Assembly: GCA_036505275.1 (NCBI GenBank)
Contig: DASXTS010000539.1
Coordinates: 1-7,767, forward strand
Source of the DNA: DASXTS01 sp036505275
Lineage (GTDB): Bacteria; Actinomycetota; Actinomycetes; Mycobacteriales; Pseudonocardiaceae
Direction of reading: 5' to 3'
DNA: 7,767 nucleotides
How positions within the stretch are numbered: position 1 is the first letter of the stretch; the number at the start of each line of letters is the position of its first letter. The notes beneath the pieces were generated by a model, which was given only the letters and a program-made list of their open reading frames with translations, was not told where the DNA came from and made no database searches. The position numbers and the translations under genes were made by a program. Positions 6,835 through 7,767 of this stretch are shown piece by piece.

Positions 6835-6864
6835 GTACCCCACCCCAGGGCTCCCGTGGTATGC
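6835..6864. promoter_or_regulatory. Candidate copper-repressor (CsoR-like) operator
   Basis: The segment reads GTACCCCACCCC, a short centre, and GTGGTATGC. CCAC at 6840-6843 and GTGG at 6856-6859 form inverted arms, flanked by TA on both outer sides if two C bases bulge. The composition and layout (GTA, C-rich arm, G-rich arm, TA) recall the mycobacterial CsoR operator. It sits in the divergent region, about 250 bases upstream of the MCO start and about 350 upstream of the YHS gene, which is far for a direct operator. No csoR gene is in the window, so this is only a candidate. Confidence 0.2.
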
Positions 6865-7128
6865 ACGCGGCCCTGGCCGGCCCACCTGGGGAGGGCTCCG
6901 CCAGAATCCCACCGAAGGCGACCGCAGCTGCCAGTACCGTCGGTCGCCCCGACCGCGAACCATCGACCTGGGGCTGCTGCTGCCCTGCCGGTCGCACATT
7001 CCCGGCAGGTATCGGGTTGGCCGGACCGGCGCCGCTGGATTGACCTTCATCGTCACCCGCGCCGACACTGACCCCGTGGACTATCGGAGTCCATCAGCAG
7101 CACCATGCCCCCCGGTTGAGGGGTGCCG

Positions 7129-7157
7129 TCGACCGCAATAGAGCAGCCGATCATAAC
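7129..7157 (+). promoter_or_regulatory. Candidate sigma70-type promoter of the YHS gene
   Basis: A -35-like TCGACC (7129-7134) and a -10-like CATAAC (7152-7157) match the consensus at four of six positions each and are separated by the ideal 17 bases. The YHS start lies 59 bases downstream. A small C4/G4 hairpin (CCCC...GGGG near 7109-7124) sits just upstream of the -35 element. Confidence 0.3.
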
Positions 7158-7216
7158 CGGGTTGCCCCACACCACAGGCCGCTTCCACCCGGGATTCACA
7201 GAAGGGGACGACTGAC

Positions 7217-7378
7217 GTGGCCGAGACAGTGACCGACCCGGTCTGCGGGATGCAGATCAATCCGGAGGACGCGGTGGCCAGCGAAGAGCGCAACGGCCGC
7301 ACGTACTACTTCTGCAGCCCCGGCTGCCACAGCGCCTTCCTGAGCGATCCAGATCGCTACATCTCTGCTCAACAGTAG
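7217..7378 (+). CDS. Small YHS-domain metal-binding protein
   Basis: A 53-residue protein starts at GTG 7217 with GAAGGGG nine bases upstream. Nearly its whole length is a YHS domain: DPVCGM at 7-12, RTYYFCSPGC at 28-37 and DPDRYI at 44-49. Cys10, Cys33 and Cys37 are the likely metal ligands. YHS domains occur as small free proteins or fused to copper P-type ATPases and some oxygenases, and are taken to bind heavy metals, including copper. There is no signal peptide or membrane segment, so it should be a cytoplasmic metal binder or carrier. It is transcribed away from the MCO operon, across a shared intergenic region, and followed at once by a hairpin, so it is probably a single-gene transcript. 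Domain call is strong; the metal and its partner are inferred. Confidence 0.88.
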   Translation: MAETVTDPVCGMQINPEDAVASEERNGRTYYFCSPGCHSAFLSDPDRYISAQQ

Positions 7379-7414
7379 GGACGGCGCGGTCGCGATCGCC
7401 CGAGCGACCGTCCC
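7378..7414 (+). terminator. Hairpin directly after the YHS stop codon
   Basis: GGGAC at 7378-7382 pairs with GTCCC at 7410-7414, and inside it GGTCGC at 7388-7393 pairs with GCGACC at 7404-7409 around a 10-base loop. A five-base bulge separates the two stems on the left side. The structure begins at the last base of the YHS stop codon. It lacks a T-run. Confidence 0.5.
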
Positions 7415-7669
7415 ACTCGACAAGCACATGCGTTAGGTACGTCGCGGGCGCGCATCCCTCAGCGTCGACGCGATCAGCGCCCAGGTCGGCGACGTCGGTA
7501 GGACGCCGACCGCATCGGCGACGCCGTCGCCTGGTCGAGCTCTACCGGCAAATCGGGCCGGCGCTGCGGCGCCCTGTCGGTGATGGACGACAACCGGAGC
7601 CCGCCGAGCACGCCCCGTCCACCATGACCTGACCGCGCTACAAGCAGCCGCCGATGCAGGAGGACCAGC

Positions 7670-7723
7670 ATGAACCATCGTCAGCAGGCACCAGTTCGTC
7701 GGTCATCGGCGGTGACACCATGA
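7670..7723 (+). CDS. 17-codon ORF, possible leader peptide coupled to the PfpI-family gene
   Basis: ATG 7670 follows a perfect AGGAGG (7658-7663) by six bases, the strongest ribosome site in the window. It encodes only MNHRQQAPVRRSSAVTP before TGA 7721-7723, and that stop overlaps the ATG of the next gene (7720) as ATGA. The next gene has only a weak site of its own (GGTGA at 7711-7715). The short ORF may therefore deliver ribosomes to it by coupling. It could instead be the stub of a longer gene removed by deletion. No homology is recognised. Confidence 0.35.
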   Translation: MNHRQQAPVRRSSAVTP

Positions 7724-7767
7724 CCGACAAGATCGTCGCCTTTGTGTTGTATCCGGGTCTGACGCCA
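7720..7767 (+). CDS. DJ-1/PfpI (GlxA-like) family protein, N-terminus (partial)
   Basis: The first 16 codons read MTDKIVAFVLYPGLTP and run off the right edge. The first beta strand and the LYPGLTP turn are typical of DJ-1/PfpI superfamily members related to GlxA and the isonitrile hydratase type, where the sequence normally continues with LDLxGP. The nucleophilic cysteine region lies outside the window. The family includes amidotransferase-like enzymes, chaperone/glyoxalase-type proteins and AraC-fused regulators, so the function is open. The start overlaps the short upstream ORF by four bases. Confidence 0.6.
   Translation, partial: MTDKIVAFVLYPGLTP

Larger units (their letters stand above)
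6587..7216. other. Divergent regulatory region between the MCO operon and the YHS gene
   Basis: This 630-base gap separates the MCO operon (-) from the YHS gene (+). Frames stay open here because of GC content, but none gives a recognisable protein with a start and a ribosome site. It holds the MCO Shine-Dalgarno at 6589-6596, a CsoR-like palindrome candidate at 6835-6864, and a promoter candidate for the YHS gene at 7129-7157. I found no convincing -35/-10 pair for the MCO operon on the - strand. Confidence 0.5.

Noticed and set aside
6838..7137. A long open + frame containing CRSHIPGRYRVGRTGAAG and TFIVTRADTDPVDYR
   Set aside because: It has no start codon with a ribosome site, no recognised family and an Arg/Pro-rich upstream part, and it would run through the regulatory region. 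It is most likely chance openness.
7433..7669. Frames before the PfpI-family gene, including a + frame ending RRLVELYRQIGPALRRPV...STMT at 7632
   Set aside because: The LVELYRQIGPALRR part is mildly protein-like, but the upstream part is Arg/Ser/Pro-rich, no start with a ribosome site is visible and no family is recognised.
1..7767. tRNA, rRNA, CRISPR arrays, riboswitches and IS terminal inverted repeats
   Set aside because: I looked for them across the window and saw no supporting sequence.

Overview
This is a GC-rich window of actinobacterial character. Codon third positions are almost all G or C, GTG starts are used, Shine-Dalgarno sequences are purine-rich, and the protein families (DUF4396, an IS481-type transposase remnant, short YHS proteins) are common in Actinomycetota. 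No taxonomic marker is present, so the genus is open. The gene content points to an accessory region for handling heavy metals, probably copper, surrounded by decayed genes and one mobile-element remnant.

Layout. Left edge (1-976): the C-terminal tail of an alpha/beta hydrolase (+) faces a shortened DUF4396 membrane protein (-) across a strong hairpin. A frameshifted piece of an IS481-like transposase (+) follows. Left-middle (977-2936, all on -): reading in the direction of transcription, a truncated membrane-protein gene breaks off at about 2435. It abuts, out of frame, the C-terminal part of a multicopper oxidase (MCO) that has lost its first copper-binding half. An intact six-helix membrane protein comes next. 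Bases 2937-3464 hold no convincing gene.

Right-middle (3465-6586, on -): an intact two-gene operon. It encodes a 638-residue MCO carrying two near-identical CPMHPE...CPKCGMKL heavy-metal-binding modules and a histidine-rich linker, inserted between its front and C-terminal copper domains. A CzcO/ArsO-like flavoprotein monooxygenase is coupled to it through an ATGA stop/start overlap, and a long hairpin ends the operon. Right (6587-7767, on +): a 630-base divergent regulatory region contains a CsoR-like palindrome candidate and a sigma70-like promoter. It leads to a 53-residue YHS metal-binding protein with its own terminator hairpin. At the right edge a 17-codon ORF with a perfect AGGAGG overlaps the start of a DJ-1/PfpI family gene that runs off the window.

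How the genes may work together (inference): the large MCO has all the copper-ligand motifs, an internal metal-binding module and no recognisable signal peptide. That suggests a cytoplasmic enzyme that both binds and oxidises copper. The coupled flavoprotein could supply related redox chemistry, and the divergent YHS protein could act as a small metal carrier. The second, broken MCO shows that the locus has lost a related copper oxidase.
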